Positions 19,476-30,312 of a stretch of 64,000 nt of DNA are shown one piece after another. The position numbers and the translations under genes are program-made. The stretch's first letter is position 1. Each line of letters opens with the position of its first letter. Source of the stretch: Flaccisagitta enflata (taxonomy: Eukaryota > Chaetognatha > Sagittoidea > Aphragmophora). Where the stretch lies: contig OZ231126.1 of the NCBI GenBank assembly GCA_965153355.1, positions 66,712,001 to 66,776,000 of the forward strand, given 5' to 3'. A model generated the notes under the pieces. The model searched no databases. It was not told the origin of the DNA and saw only the letters and a program-made list of their open reading frames with translations.

Positions 19476-19560
19476 AAGTTCGTCGGTCGGTCGGTTGGTC
19501 GGTCTGTCGGTCGGCTGGGCGGTCTGTCCGTCCGTCAGTCTGTCCGATCGTTAGTCCATT
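19476..19560. repeat. GGTCGGTC/GTCCGTC tract
   Basis: About 85 bp of GTCGGTCGGTTGG and CCGTCCGTC units, as found next to the hairpin in family A copies, but without element ends. Confidence 0.6.
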
Positions 19561-19616
19561 GATCTAATGATTGTGTTCCACGATAGTGGAACACTAAAGT
19601 TTCAGAATTTCTCTGT

Positions 19617-19650
19617 ACGTACGTACGTACGTACGTACGTACGTGCGTAT
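19617..19650. repeat. (GTAC)n microsatellite
   Basis: Eight GTAC units directly before the 29-bp satellite. Confidence 0.9.
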
Positions 19651-20885
19651 GTCACACAGCCCAGAATTCTCCGATGTATGTCACACAACCCAGTTTTTTC
19701 CGATGTATGTCACACAGCCCAGAATTCTCCGATGTATGTCACACCACCCAGTTTTCTCCAATGTATGTCACACAGCCCAGAATTCTCCGATGTATGTCAC
19801 ACTACCCAGTTTTCTCCAATATATGTCACACAGCCCAGAATTCTCCGATGTATGTCACACAGCCCAGAATTCTCTGATGTATGTCACACAACCCAGTTTT
19901 CTCCGATGTATGTCACACAGCCCAGAATTCTCCGATGTATGTCACACTACCCAGTTTTCTCCAATGTATGTCACACAGCCCAGAATTCTCCAATGTATGT
20001 CACACAACCCAGTTTTCTCCGATGTATGTCACACAGCCCAGAATTCTCCGATGTATGTCACACAGCCCAGAATTCTCCGATGTATGTCACACAACCCAGT
20101 TTTCCCCGATGTATGTCACACCACCCAGTTTTCTCCGATGTATGTCACACAGCCCAGTTTTCTCCGATGTATGTCACACAGCCCAGTTTTCTCCAATGTA
20201 TGTCACACAGCCCAAAATTCTCCGATGTATGTCACACCACCCAGTTTTCTCCGGTGTATGTCACACAGCCCAGAATTCTCCGATGTATGTCACACAGCCC
20301 AGAATTCTCCGATGTATGTCACACAGCCCAGAATTCTCCGATGTATGTCACACAGCCCAGAATTCTCCGATGTATGTCACACAACCCAGTTTTCTCCAAT
20401 ATATGTCACACAGCCCAGAGTTCTCTGATGTATGTCTAACCACCCAGTTTTTTCCAATATATGTCACACAGCCCAGAATTCTCCAATGTATGTCACACGA
20501 CCTAGTTTTCTCCGATGTATGTCACACAGCCCAGAATTCTCTGATGTATGTCACACCACCCAGTTTTCTCCAATGTATGTCACACAGCCCAAAATTCTCC
20601 GATGTATGTCACACAATCCAGTTTTCTCCAATGTATGTCACACAGCCCAGAATTCTCCAATGTATGTCACACAACCCAGTTTTCTCCAATGTATGTCACA
20701 CAGCCCAGAATTCTCCAATGTATGTCACACCACCTAGTTTTTCCCGATGTATGTCACACAGCCCAGAATTCTCCAATGTATGTCACACCACCTAGTTTTC
20801 TCTGATGTATTTCACACAACCCAGAATTCTCCGATGTATGTCACATCACCTAGTTTTCTCCGATGTATGTCACACAGCCCCAAAT
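19651..20885. repeat. 29-bp satellite, main block (about 42 units)
   Basis: The unit begins GTATGTCACACAGCCCAG and continues AATTCTCCGAT (type A) or TTTTCTCCGAT (type B), 29 bp in all. A and B units are interspersed, often alternating. Because 29 is not a multiple of three, each frame cycles through an 87-bp, 29-codon super-unit, and all three forward frames stay open for hundreds of bases. The predicted proteins (MSHSPEFSDVCHT-like) are by-products. Confidence 0.96.
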
Positions 20886-20887
20886 TA

Positions 20888-21337
20888 CACTTTTAATTTT
20901 TTATAAGAACATCATCTTTTTTCCAAAGGCTTCATGTTCTTATTTTTAAGATAAAATTAAGCCTTCAATGTTCTTAGAGCGTTCTTATTTTTAGATAACA
21001 AATAAATTATGATAAACCTTTAAATTCACTATTAATCATTAAAAATGAATGTTTTTTGTCAATATTTGCTTATATAGATATTAAACTATGAAGTCAAGGG
21101 ATATTTTTATTGCATTTATAAAAAGTGGAACAATATCCCTTATGTTAGAAATAGCAGAATTTTATTGTAAATCTTCTAATTTCAAGTATTCTATCAATAT
21201 ATCAAAATTCTTATCGTTAGCAAAAAATTTTCTTTTAGAATTTGAAGCCTTTATATGTTTTAAGATGTTCTTAATTTTGGGGTAATTTGAAGTATTGATG
21301 TTCTTATAAACTAGGTTCTTATAAAAAATAAAAAGTG
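20888..21337. mobile_element. TA-flanked MITE inserted in the 29-bp satellite
   Basis: The left end reads CACTTTTAATTTTTTATAAG and the inverted right end CACTTTTTATTTTTTATAAG, then GAAC in both: 23 of 24 bases match. TA lies directly outside both ends (20886-20887 and 21338-21339). Satellite units occur on both sides. No transposase. Confidence 0.88.
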
Positions 21338-21340
21338 TAT

Positions 21341-21600
21341 CCCATGTATGTCACACCACCCAGTTTTCTTGGATGTATGTCACACAGCCCAGAATTCTCC
21401 AATGTATGTCACACCACCCAGTTTTCTCCAATGTATGTCACACAGTTCAGAATTCTCTAATATATGTCACACCACCCAGTTTTTCTCCAATGTATATCAC
21501 ACAGCCCTGTATTCTTTGATGTATGTCACACCACCCAGTTTGTTCCAATGTATGTCACACAGCCCTATATTCTCCAATGTATGTCTCACAACCCTGCTTT
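21341..21600. repeat. 29-bp satellite, right block
   Basis: About nine more diverged units (for example GTCTCACAACCCTGC near the end), continuing the array beyond the inserted MITE. The array decays towards the CA repeat at 21615. Confidence 0.93.
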
Positions 21601-21667
21601 CTCCACACACTTACACACAAACACATGCACACACACACACACATGCACACACACACACACACACACA
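21601..21667. repeat. (CA)n microsatellite with CATG interruptions
   Basis: Short CA tract between the 29-bp and 22-bp arrays. Confidence 0.92.
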
Positions 21668-21872
21668 GGCGGCAGTGGGACTGCCCACAGGCCGCAGTGG
21701 GACCGCCCACAGGCGGCAATGGGACCACCCACAGGTGGCAGTGGGACCGCCCACAAGTGGCAGTGGGGCCGCCCACAGGCGGCAGTGGGACCGCCCACAG
21801 GCGGCAGTGAGGCCGCCTATAGGCGGCAGTGAGGTCGCCCATGGATGGTAGTTAGGCCGCCCACAGGCGGCC
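21668..21872. repeat. 22-bp GC-rich minisatellite
   Basis: About nine units of GGCGGCAGTGGGACCGCCCA plus CA. Each unit is internally palindromic (GGCGG and CCGCC), so it could fold into a series of hairpins. It is far more GC-rich than its surroundings. Confidence 0.95.
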
Positions 21873-21879
21873 ATAATCT

Positions 21880-22295
21880 ACAACACAGATTTGTCTGGTT
21901 ATTATTATTAGATTTTTTTTTATGAATTATTGCCTTTCTTTTTCACGCCAAATCAAGTTTTCGTGGAACACAATATGGCGAACGCCACTAGTTTGTTGTT
22001 CTATTGGCATTGGTTCACTGCATTGGTCCGTCAATCCTATTATGCCTAGTGTTTAAGTAGCGAATAATATTCAACGTTCATCATGATTCTTTTGACTAAT
22101 ATCCTTCAGAGAGTCTTTCATTGAAGGTTCTTTTTTTTCATTTGTCAAACTCGCGTCCACTCAAACTCATTTTTTACCCTTTTTAAAGCGCTCCTTCAAC
22201 GTCAACAGACGACTCGTAGACGCCAAACCAAACATCAAATACCTTCTTTCATCTGTCTCTGTTTCTTCTGTCTCTGTCTCTCCTTGACTGACTGT
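21880..22295. other. No gene recognised
   Basis: Mixed AT-rich sequence without coding or RNA signals. Confidence 0.45.
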
Positions 22296-22302
22296 TTTTT
22301 TT

Positions 22303-22618
<316 letters not shown>

Positions 22619-22689
22619 ATCCTTCATTCTCTCGTTTTTCGTTCTCATTCTGTTCGCTCCCTCGATAATTCAAGTGTTTCGATTGAGAT

Positions 22690-23400
22690 GACGCATGGCG
22701 CCTGGGTCTCGGCCGCCTACGTCACCGTCACCGTCACCGGCGCCTGGGTCTCCGCAAACCGCGCCCCGACGCTGCAGCCACCACCGTTACCGCTTACATC
22801 ACTGTCACCCTCACCGTTGGTGCATCACAAAGCATAAGTTTGAAGTATTGTTGCACCCTACTCACATAATATGAAACAGCGGAAATCAAAATGATCAGCG
22901 TTTTTCTTTAAATTCCTTCATCATCTGTTTTTGTTTTGGCTCCAAAGTTGTTACAAAAATTGCAGAAATCAGCAAAATTTCGAGTAGTATCGTTTCAACT
23001 TTTTATTCTTTGTGTATTTAAGTATAGACTTAAATATCAAATCATAAAATACCTTATTTAAAAAGCAGTTAGACAATTTTTCAAAAAAAAAAAAATAGTA
23101 GCCATTGCAGAGTATGATAACTTATTGATTTTTTTCATTGCATTATGCAAATTAGGTCCTGCAAAAAAAATCTCTAAAAATGGAAAATGAATCACTTTTG
23201 ATAAAAGAATGTAGTAAGGGTCCAAAAGTTAACCCCTCAAAATTAGATAAATTGGTGAAAAGAAATTCCCAACCTATGCTGTGTGAGGCACCCAACCGTC
23301 ATCGTCGCCGCTCCTGTCTCCGCTGTTGCACCCCCCCGTCCCTTTTGAAACTATCGATTTCGCCTTTCAAGCTCACACAAGTCGACTCGTGACAACCTCC
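22690..23400. other. No gene recognised
   Basis: Short CACCGTCACCG repeats occur at 22720-22745 and 22800-22815. The rest is AT-rich and non-coding in appearance. The 70-codon frame at 23180-23392 shows no recognisable feature. Confidence 0.45.
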
Positions 23401-23420
23401 TTTTGTGGCCACTATCGCCG

Positions 23421-25645
23421 GACAATGATAAACTACGTGTTACTAATACTTGTATAGAGGTTGACGACTTGACGTAGCACCACTGCCGACAGACAATGAT
23501 AAACTACGTGTTACTAATACTTGTATAGAGGTTGACGACTTGACGTAGCACCACTGCCGACAGACAATGATAAACTACGTGTTACTAATACTTGTATAGA
23601 GGTTGACGACTTGACGTAGCACCACTGCCGACAGACAATGATAAACTACGTGTTACTAATACTTGTATAGAGGTTGACGACTTGACGTAGCACCACTGCC
23701 GACAGACAATGATAAACTACGTGTTACTAATACTTGTATAGAGGTTGACGACTTGACGTAGCACCACTGCCGACAGACAATGATAAACTACGTGTTACTA
23801 ATACTTGTATAGAGGTTGATGTAGCGCCACTGCCGACAGACAATGATAAACTACGTGTTACTAATACTTGTATTGAGGTTGACGTAGCGCCACTGCCAAC
23901 AGACAATGATAAACTACGTGTTACTAATACTTGTATAGAGGTTGACGACTTGACGTAGCACCACTGCCGACAGACAATGATAAACTACGTGTTACTAATA
24001 CTTGTATAGAGGTTGACGACTTGACGTAGCACCACTGCCGACAGACAATGATAAACTACGTGTTACTAATACTTGTATAGAGGTTGACGTAGCGCCACTG
24101 CCGACAGACAATGATAAACTACGTGTTACTAATACTTGTATAGAGGTTGACGACTTGACGTAGCACCACTGCCGACAGACAATGATAAACTACGTGTTAC
24201 TAATACTTGTATAGAGGTTGACGTTGACGTAGCGCCACTGCCGACAGACAATGATAAACTACGTGTTACTAATACTTGTATAGAGGTTGTTGACGTAGCA
24301 CCACTGCCGACAGACAATGATAAACTACGTGTTACTAATACTTGTATAGAGGTTGACGTAGCGCCACTGCCGACAGACAATGATAAACTACGTGTTACTA
24401 ATACTTGTATTGAGGTTGACGTAGCGCCACTGCCAACAGACAATGATAAACTACGTGTTACTAATACTTGTATAGAGGTTGACGACTTGACGTAGCACCA
24501 CTGCCGACAGACAATGATAAACTACGTGTTACTAATACTTGTATAGAGGTTGACGACTTGACGTAGCACCACTGCCGACAGACAATGATAAACTACGTGT
24601 TACTAATACTTGTATAGAGGTTGACGTTGCGCCACTGCCGACAGACAATGATAAACTACGTGTTACTAATACTTGTATTGAGGTTGACGTAGCGCCACTG
24701 CCGACAGACAATGATAAACTACGTGTTACTAATACTTGTATTGAGGTTGACGTAGCGCCACTGCCGACAGACAATGATAAACTATGTGTTACTAATACTT
24801 GTATAGAGGTTGACGACTTGACGTAGCACCACTGCCGACAGACAATGATAAACTACGTGTTACTAATACTTGTATAGAGGTTGACGTAGCGCCACTGCCA
24901 ACAGACAATGATAAACTACGTGTTACTAATACTTGTATAGAGGTTGACGTAGCGCCACTGCCGACAGACAATGATAAACTACGTGTTACTAATACTTGTA
25001 TAGAGGTTGACGACTTGACGTAGCACCACTGCCGACAGACAATGATAAACTACGTGTTACTAATACTTGTATAGAGGTTGACGTAGCGCCACTGCCGACA
25101 GACAATGATAAACTACGTGTTACTAATACTTGTATAGAGGTTGACGTAGCGCCACTGCCAACAGACAATGATAAACTACGTGTTACTAATACTTGTATAG
25201 AGGTTGACGTAGCGCCACTGCCGACAGACAATGATAAACTACGTGTTACTAATACTTGTATAGAGGTTGACGTAGCGCCACTGCCGACAGACAATGATAA
25301 ACTACGTGTTACTATTACTTGTATAGAGGTTGACGTAGCGCCACTGCCGACAGACAATGATTAACTATGTGTTTCTAATACTTGTATAGAGGTTGACGTA
25401 GCGCCACTGCCGACAGACAATGATAAACTATGTGTTACTAATACTTGTATAGAGGTTGACGTAGCGCCACTGCCGACAGACAATGATAAACTACGTGTTA
25501 CTAATACTTGTATAGAGGTTGACGTAGCGCCACTGCCGACAGACAATGATAAACTATGTGTTACTAATACTTGTGTAGAGGTTGACGTAGCGCCACTGCC
25601 AACAGACAATGATAAACTACGTGTTACTAATACTTGTGTTGTAAA
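23421..25645. repeat. 71/63-bp satellite (about 33 units)
   Basis: The unit contains GACAATGATAAACTACGTG, TTACTAATACTTGTATAGAG and a GTAGC(A/G)CCACTGCC tail. Long units have a period of 71 bp and short units 63 bp. Short units lack an 8-bp segment ACTTGACG-like and carry GCGCC instead of GCACC. Long units dominate the left, short units the right. A 63-bp unit is 21 codons, so minus-strand frames (SVGSGATSTSIQVLVTRSLS) stay open; these are artefacts. Confidence 0.97.
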
Positions 25646-25729
25646 ACTGTAGATGTTGACAAACTGTCCACTGCCCCCCAACTCCGTGTTACTTGTTTCC
25701 CATACCTTTAGATAAATGGACGTTCACTG

Positions 25730-25929
25730 TAAGGCCGGGTATACGGCTACTCCAGTCGCGTGTGGGTGGACAGGGGCTGTATTTTAAGTCACTTGATGAT
25801 TTGGGCAGGAGCTGTAAGGCCAAAGACTACAAAGACCCAAAAAAGTAGTGTGACGAGCCGACGGATGGACGGATGGACGGACGGACCGACGAAGCGGGGT
25901 GTAGAGTCGCGTAGCACGCGATTAAAAAA
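25730..25929 (-). mobile_element. Family A element (AGTCGCGTG subtype)
   Basis: The + strand begins AAGGCCGGGTATACGGC then CCAGTCGCGTGTGGGTGG, and ends GAGTCGCGTAGCACGCGATT followed by AAAAAAA. A GGACGGAC run lies near the hairpin. The terminal hairpin has one substitution. Confidence 0.87.
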
Positions 25930-26270
25930 AGGCTTTAAAAGACTTGGAGTATATATCACAGTGTTTTTTATCACACTAACGCATAAGCAATCTCACTCAA
26001 TCACTCTATGCATCGCTCTATGCAAATTTTGAGTGATCATTTTTTTTTGGGTTCATTTTGGAAGAGAAACAAACCTACAAGTTTCAGAAACACCATGCCG
26101 GATTTTTGCCGCCATTTAGGTGAAACTCTGGCCCATGAAACCAAAGCGTTTCTTTATAGTTAATGCCTGGAAGAGAGATGAACTAATCGGCATGGATGTA
26201 GGGGAGCTCTAAAGTTTGCCACGTCCACTAAGCTTTTCAATAATAAGTCAGAATCAAGACGGGTTTAATC
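25930..26270. other. No gene recognised
   Basis: AT-rich sequence without recognisable features. Confidence 0.4.
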
Positions 26271-26351
26271 AACAAGACTGACCGACCGACCAACCGATGG
26301 ACGGATGGATGGACAAAGCCTCCTACAGAGTCGCTCGTCCGCGACAAAAAA
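26271..26351 (-). mobile_element. Internally deleted family A element
   Basis: AACAAG at the start joins directly to GACCGACCGACCAACCG, then AAAGCCTCCTACAGAGTCGC and TCGTCCGCGAC, AAAAAAA. The hairpin end is kept; the distal word and hairpin are gone. Confidence 0.65.
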
Positions 26352-26439
26352 ATGAGTTCAGTTTTTGCATCATTCCTGAATAAAAATCTTCCAAATAGAG
26401 GTTTTTTAGTGATATTTCAAACAGACTTAGCTAAAATTT

Positions 26440-26562
26440 TCTCTTTTTGGGCAGCGGCCCCAAAGAGCCGATGTCCTGTAGGACACAGGGGGGAATTTCC
26501 ATACGTCCATCCTTCCGTCCGTCCTTCCATCCGTCCGTCCTTCCGTCCCCCCCCCCGTTGAC
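26440..26562. repeat. GGGCAGCGGC repeat relic with CCGTCC run
   Basis: TTTTTGGGCAGCGGCCCCAA resembles 8890-8910, and the TTCCGTCCGTCC run at 26510-26560 resembles 46866-46905. Probably a second decayed dispersed repeat. Confidence 0.45.
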
Positions 26563-26569
26563 CATCGAG

Positions 26570-26770
26570 GCCTCATATCCTCACTCTCAGGCCTGATTTA
26601 GGCCCTCTAAGCCCTCAAATCAGCTCTCATGGCCTCAAATCAGCTCTCAAGGCCTCAAATCCGCTCTCCAGACCTCAAATCAGCATTCCAAGCCTCTAAT
26701 CGGCCCTCCAGGCCTCAAATCTGCCCCCATGGCCTAAAGCCTGCCCCCAGACCTCAAATCTAATCTTCAG
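26570..26770. repeat. Minisatellite of about 19 bp
   Basis: About ten diverged units of AGGCCTCAAATCAGCTCTC. Confidence 0.88.
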
Positions 26771-27019
26771 GCTGCCCTGCTCTCACTCCGATGCTTTACT
26801 TGGTCACCCCAAGCAGGGCATGGGGTACCGCTGACCATGTGCGATCCTTGGATGACTAGTTAAACTGTTTTTCAATGAAATTTCTAATTTTTTAACCTTA
26901 AATCATTCCTTTTTCAAGTCCAACTTGGTTTTCAAGACCGACTTTTACCACATCCATGGACGTGGTGGACGTGGCGTCCCCTACATCCATGATTACTAAT
27001 TTTGGTAACCATGGGTGAT

Positions 27020-27260
27020 CAATTGGAGAAGAATACAGCAGGGGAACAGACAGTGGGGAACAGACGCGAGAAGCAGGGGTGATCGATACCGGGGAAGGGG
27101 ACTAGTTGAGACAGAAATTCGGAGGGTAGTTAGTTTAAGAGATGCGAGAAGTAGGGGTGACAAACAGGGGGGACTAGGTGGGACAGGGGTTCAGAGAGTA
27201 CTAAGTGTAATAGATGCGAGAAGCAGGGGCAATAGACAGGGGGTCACGTTAGCGATTTCA
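27020..27260. repeat. Degenerate minisatellite, period about 72-79 bp
   Basis: The landmark GCGAGAAGCAGGGG recurs at about 27065, 27144 and 27216. A further diverged piece (CAGGGGGAACAGG, TTCAGAGGGTGC) lies at 27493-27535. Confidence 0.65.
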
Positions 27261-27289
27261 GTAAGTGTTTTTGAGCAGGTGATATTTCA

Positions 27290-27405
27290 GGGTCACGGAT
27301 GGGGTTAGGGTCACGGATGGGGTTAGGGTTAGGGATGGGGTGGGTTTTAGGGTTAGAGATAGGGAAGGGATTAGGGGTTGGGTTAGGGCTAGGTGTGTGC
27401 TTGAT
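27290..27405. repeat. Degenerate GGGTTA telomere-like tract
   Basis: Repeated GGGTTAGGGTTAGGGATGGG words, similar to the tract at 16220-16342. Confidence 0.68.
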
Positions 27406-28215
27406 TTTGTATAATTTAGCTCGTGTGTGCTTGAATTAAAGATTTGCCCTTTCGGGAAAAAAACGAGTGCAACGGACTGACATTACCTAGACAGGGGGAA
27501 CAGGCTAAGGCAAAGAATTCAGAGGGTGCCGGGTGGTAAGGACTTAAGAGGGGCGTTGAGGTAGCGCAGGGGCGGTGTCGGCGGTGGGGACAGCCTCGGC
27601 TGTGGCTTTGGCAGCGACAGCGGCTGTGGCGCGCCTGGAATGAGCAAAGCGACATCTACGATTGGCGAACAAGAGCTAAATAAATCGAACGATAAATCAC
27701 GTTAAAGAAAAGTCAATCGAGGTCCAAGATTGATTACCGCAGAGAACGGTGACAGAGGTGGAGAAGGTGAAGGTGACGAAAGGAGGAAGCGGAGAAGGAG
27801 GAAGAGGAAGAGGCCGGAAGCGGCTGGAAGCGGCGCAGGAAGGGGAGGAGGAGCAGGAGGCAGAGGAGAAAAAAATAAAATAAAAGGGGACAGTCAGTAG
27901 AAAGTACAAAGTAAGGTTTAGCAAGTGAGGCGTGGCGATGTCCTTCTGAAGGGGCCAGATGTTATTGGCGAAAAAAAAGGAAACCTTTCCCTGCCTTTGT
28001 ACTGTCTTGTACTGTCCTATCTTAAATGAATAACATTCCATTCCCTGTCCATGTCCTTCGGTCTTGCGCGCATTTACATTTTTGGCGTCTGGGGGCGTTT
28101 TTCACTTTAATTTTAAACGTTTAAGTAAAAACGTCCCTCGCCAATCCAACAAGTCTGTATTTACCGTGTATATGATGGCACTGTATCCTGCCCTTTTTTC
28201 ATTTCACAGAGTAGG
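27406..28215. other. No gene recognised
   Basis: Includes a short purine-rich GGAGGAAGCGGAGAAGG stretch at 27780-27870. A possible relic of the family A distal end (ACTGTATCCTGCCC) is at 28179-28192. No coding support. Confidence 0.4.
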
Positions 28216-28217
28216 CA

Positions 28218-28402
28218 CAGTACGATGGGAGCAATGACGACCTAGACTGGAGGATAGATTTTAGGTATCTTAATTTTATTTGTACCATGAAATATTTGAG
28301 ATTTAAGTTAATTAAAGATTGCTCTATTGAGTGAAAATATTTGCGTCTCTCAAACTTAAAATCTATCCTCCGCTCTAGGTCGTCATTGCTCCCATCGTAC
28401 TG
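28218..28402. mobile_element. 185-bp MITE with 46-bp near-perfect terminal inverted repeats
   Basis: The left end CAGTACGATGGGAGCAATGA is exactly mirrored by TCATTGCTCCCATCGTACTG on the right. The repeat continues through GACCTAGA and GGAGGATAGATTTTA, about 46 bp with two mismatches. I could not find a convincing target duplication, so the superfamily is open. Confidence 0.88.
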
Positions 28403-28436
28403 TAACACGGGAGGTGTCTTGTGTTATGAGGTGGGA

Positions 28437-28577
28437 TTTTTAGTCGCGGACCCGCGATTCTAGAACTTGCTGTGTCGGTCGGTTGGTCGGTCACATTATT
28501 GAATTGCATGTGATTTTGGCATTACTGCCCCTGCCCACCAGTTCGCGACTGAGGGGGAGTGTATACGGCCTTGTTTT
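28437..28577 (+). mobile_element. Family A element, shortest copy (141 bp)
   Basis: Starts TTTTTAGTCGCGGACCCGCG then ATTCTAGAACTTGC and GGTCGGTTGGTCGGTC. It ends CCCACCAGTTCGCGACTG, a diverged hairpin GTGTATACGGCC and TTGTTTT. Confidence 0.87.
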
Positions 28578-28617
28578 CAGGGGGAGGGAGGGGGGAGGGA
28601 GGGTGTAGGGGCAGCTG

Positions 28618-28740
28618 GTTTTTAGATGCATACTCGCATTGCTATAACTATAAGAGGCTTTATCTATTCGTTGGTCCATTGGGCCGTTCGTTGGCGTTGG
28701 TCCATTCATTGGTACAGCACATTCCGAGCAAACCCGACTA
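28618..28740 (+). mobile_element. Partial family A element (AGATGC subtype)
   Basis: TTTTTAGATGCATACTCGCA, then TTGCTATAACTATAAGAGGC and GTTGGTCCATTGG units. The distal word and hairpin are not recognisable. Confidence 0.55.
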
Positions 28741-28783
28741 AAACTGGAGGATAAATTTTCGATACCTTAATTTGATTTCCCTA

Positions 28784-29401
28784 CACTGCTGTCTCAAATA
28801 AGGTTTGTGACAAGAATGATATTACTATGCGATTTTTGGCATTTTTGCAATGTTTATGAGTATACAAACAAAGAACTATGAAATAGAAAATCTTTCCCCA
28901 AGGCACTTTTTGAAAAAAATGAGATATTCAAGATTTTTAACTTCATTTTGCATAGAATATTTTTCAGGATGGTTTGACCTATTTTTTGAAAGCATAATGT
29001 TAACCCTGATAAAATTCCCTTTTATTTGATAGGTCACACTAAATAGTTTACATAAGAAATAAAATTTTCATTTTTAAAGCCCTCGTTACAAAGTTACAAT
29101 GGTGGCCTAAAATATAAATATTTCATTACTGGTCAAAACCATGCAGTGCGACCTATCAAATGAAAGGATATTTCATCAGAATTTACATTATGCCGTCAAA
29201 AAATAGGTCAAGCCAACCTAAAAAATTATTTATGCAATATAATGCTAAAAATCTTGAAGTTTACATTTTTTCAAAAGGCGCCATGGGAAAGATTTTCTAC
29301 TTGATGGTTCTTGGTTTGTATACTCATGAACTATGCGAAAATGCAAAAAAACATGTAGTAATATCATTCTTGTCTCAAACCTTTTGTGAGACACCACTGC
29401 C
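28784..29401. mobile_element. TA-flanked palindromic element (about 618 bp)
   Basis: The left arm GACAAGAATGATATTACTA is matched by TAGTAATATCATTCTTGTC on the right, and the mirror match continues inward (AACAAAGAACTATGAAATAG and its diverged partner, GATAGGTCAC and GCGACCTATC) to a centre near 29090. TA lies outside both ends (28782-28783 and 29402-29403). Open frames are fragments of the arms. Confidence 0.78.
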
Positions 29402-29466
29402 TAGCTTCATTTTTGGTATCTGGGCTGATTAAAGGACGCCTAGTTCCTTGAACATATTTGGCAGTT

Positions 29467-29618
29467 AAACAAGGCCGGATACACGGCCACCAGTTGCGGA
29501 CGGGTGGGTAGGGGCGTTTTCCCACTTTTCAACTCGAGCGTGACTGACAGACCAACGGACCAACGGACCGACGGACGGACAAAGCCTCTTATAGAGTTGC
29601 GTGTCCGCAACTGAAAAC
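29467..29618 (-). mobile_element. Family A element (AGTTGCGGAC subtype)
   Basis: The + strand begins AAACAAGGCCGGATACACGG, CCACCAGTTGCGGACGGGTG, and ends CCTCTTATAGAGTTGCGTG, TCCGCAACTGAAAAC. The distal word is AGTTGCGGAC rather than AGTCGCG, matching the change in this copy's own hairpin. Confidence 0.92.
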
Positions 29619-29760
29619 ATAACTCATCAAATCAAAGTTCATGAAGGCTTCGTTTTAGAATGTTTTTACCTAGACCTTTAGATTCAGCAAAATTTTTTAC
29701 CTAAGTGTGAAAAAAATAAGCTCAATTGGACAATTTTTGCAGGTTTTACGGCCATTTCAT

Positions 29761-30000
29761 ATTTTTAGTCGCGTGCACGCGACTCTACACCTTGCCGTGT
29801 CGGTTGGTAGGTCGGTCCGTCGTTCCGTCACACTTTTAAAATATGGCTTTTCAAGGTTTTTAAAGGTAATAAAAGGTACTCTAGGGTATTTCAGGGTGCT
29901 GTTGGGTACTTCAGGGTACTTTAGGGTACTTGATTTATTTTAGGTACTTTAGGGTACTTACAGATATTTTTGGGTATTTTTGGGTATTTTTGGGTATTTT
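29761..30000 (+). mobile_element. Family A element with 10-bp GGGTACTTTA array
   Basis: Starts ATTTTTAGTCGCGTGCACGC, GACTCTACACCTTGCC, GGTCGGTCCGTCG and TCACACTTT. From 29870 it is an array of GGGTACTTTA and GGGTATTTTT units. No distal word or hairpin is found. A second copy with the same array is at 46540-46833. Confidence 0.8.
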
Positions 30001-30312
30001 GTTAACTTCTTAATGGACACACATTGTAAAGTTTTAGCATGTAGTTATGAAGTGGTAGCATGTACGCAAGGGTGCAAGCTTTCAACAATGTTAAATCCGG
30101 CTTGCTCACAACTATCCTTTACAATTTAAAACAAAATGCTTACCTGACAAAGCTATCAGCTTGACTACAAACCTCATAAGTATAAGTTCGGACAGGCCTA
30201 TACAAGATAGTATACACAAAATCAAGTGGAAAAGTTTAAAATGCGCATTTAAGATGCTTTGATTATGATTGTGTGTGTTGTGTTTGAGGGGGTTCAACTA
30301 AAGGTAATGAAT

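Noticed and set aside
19567-20795. Frames of 260-304 codons in the 29-bp array as a repeat-protein gene
   Set aside because: All three forward frames are open because of the unit's composition; no signal peptide, unique domain or splice context is seen.
29160-29432. 90-codon frame as a small gene
   Set aside because: It lies wholly within the right arm of the palindromic element at 28784-29401 and its flank.
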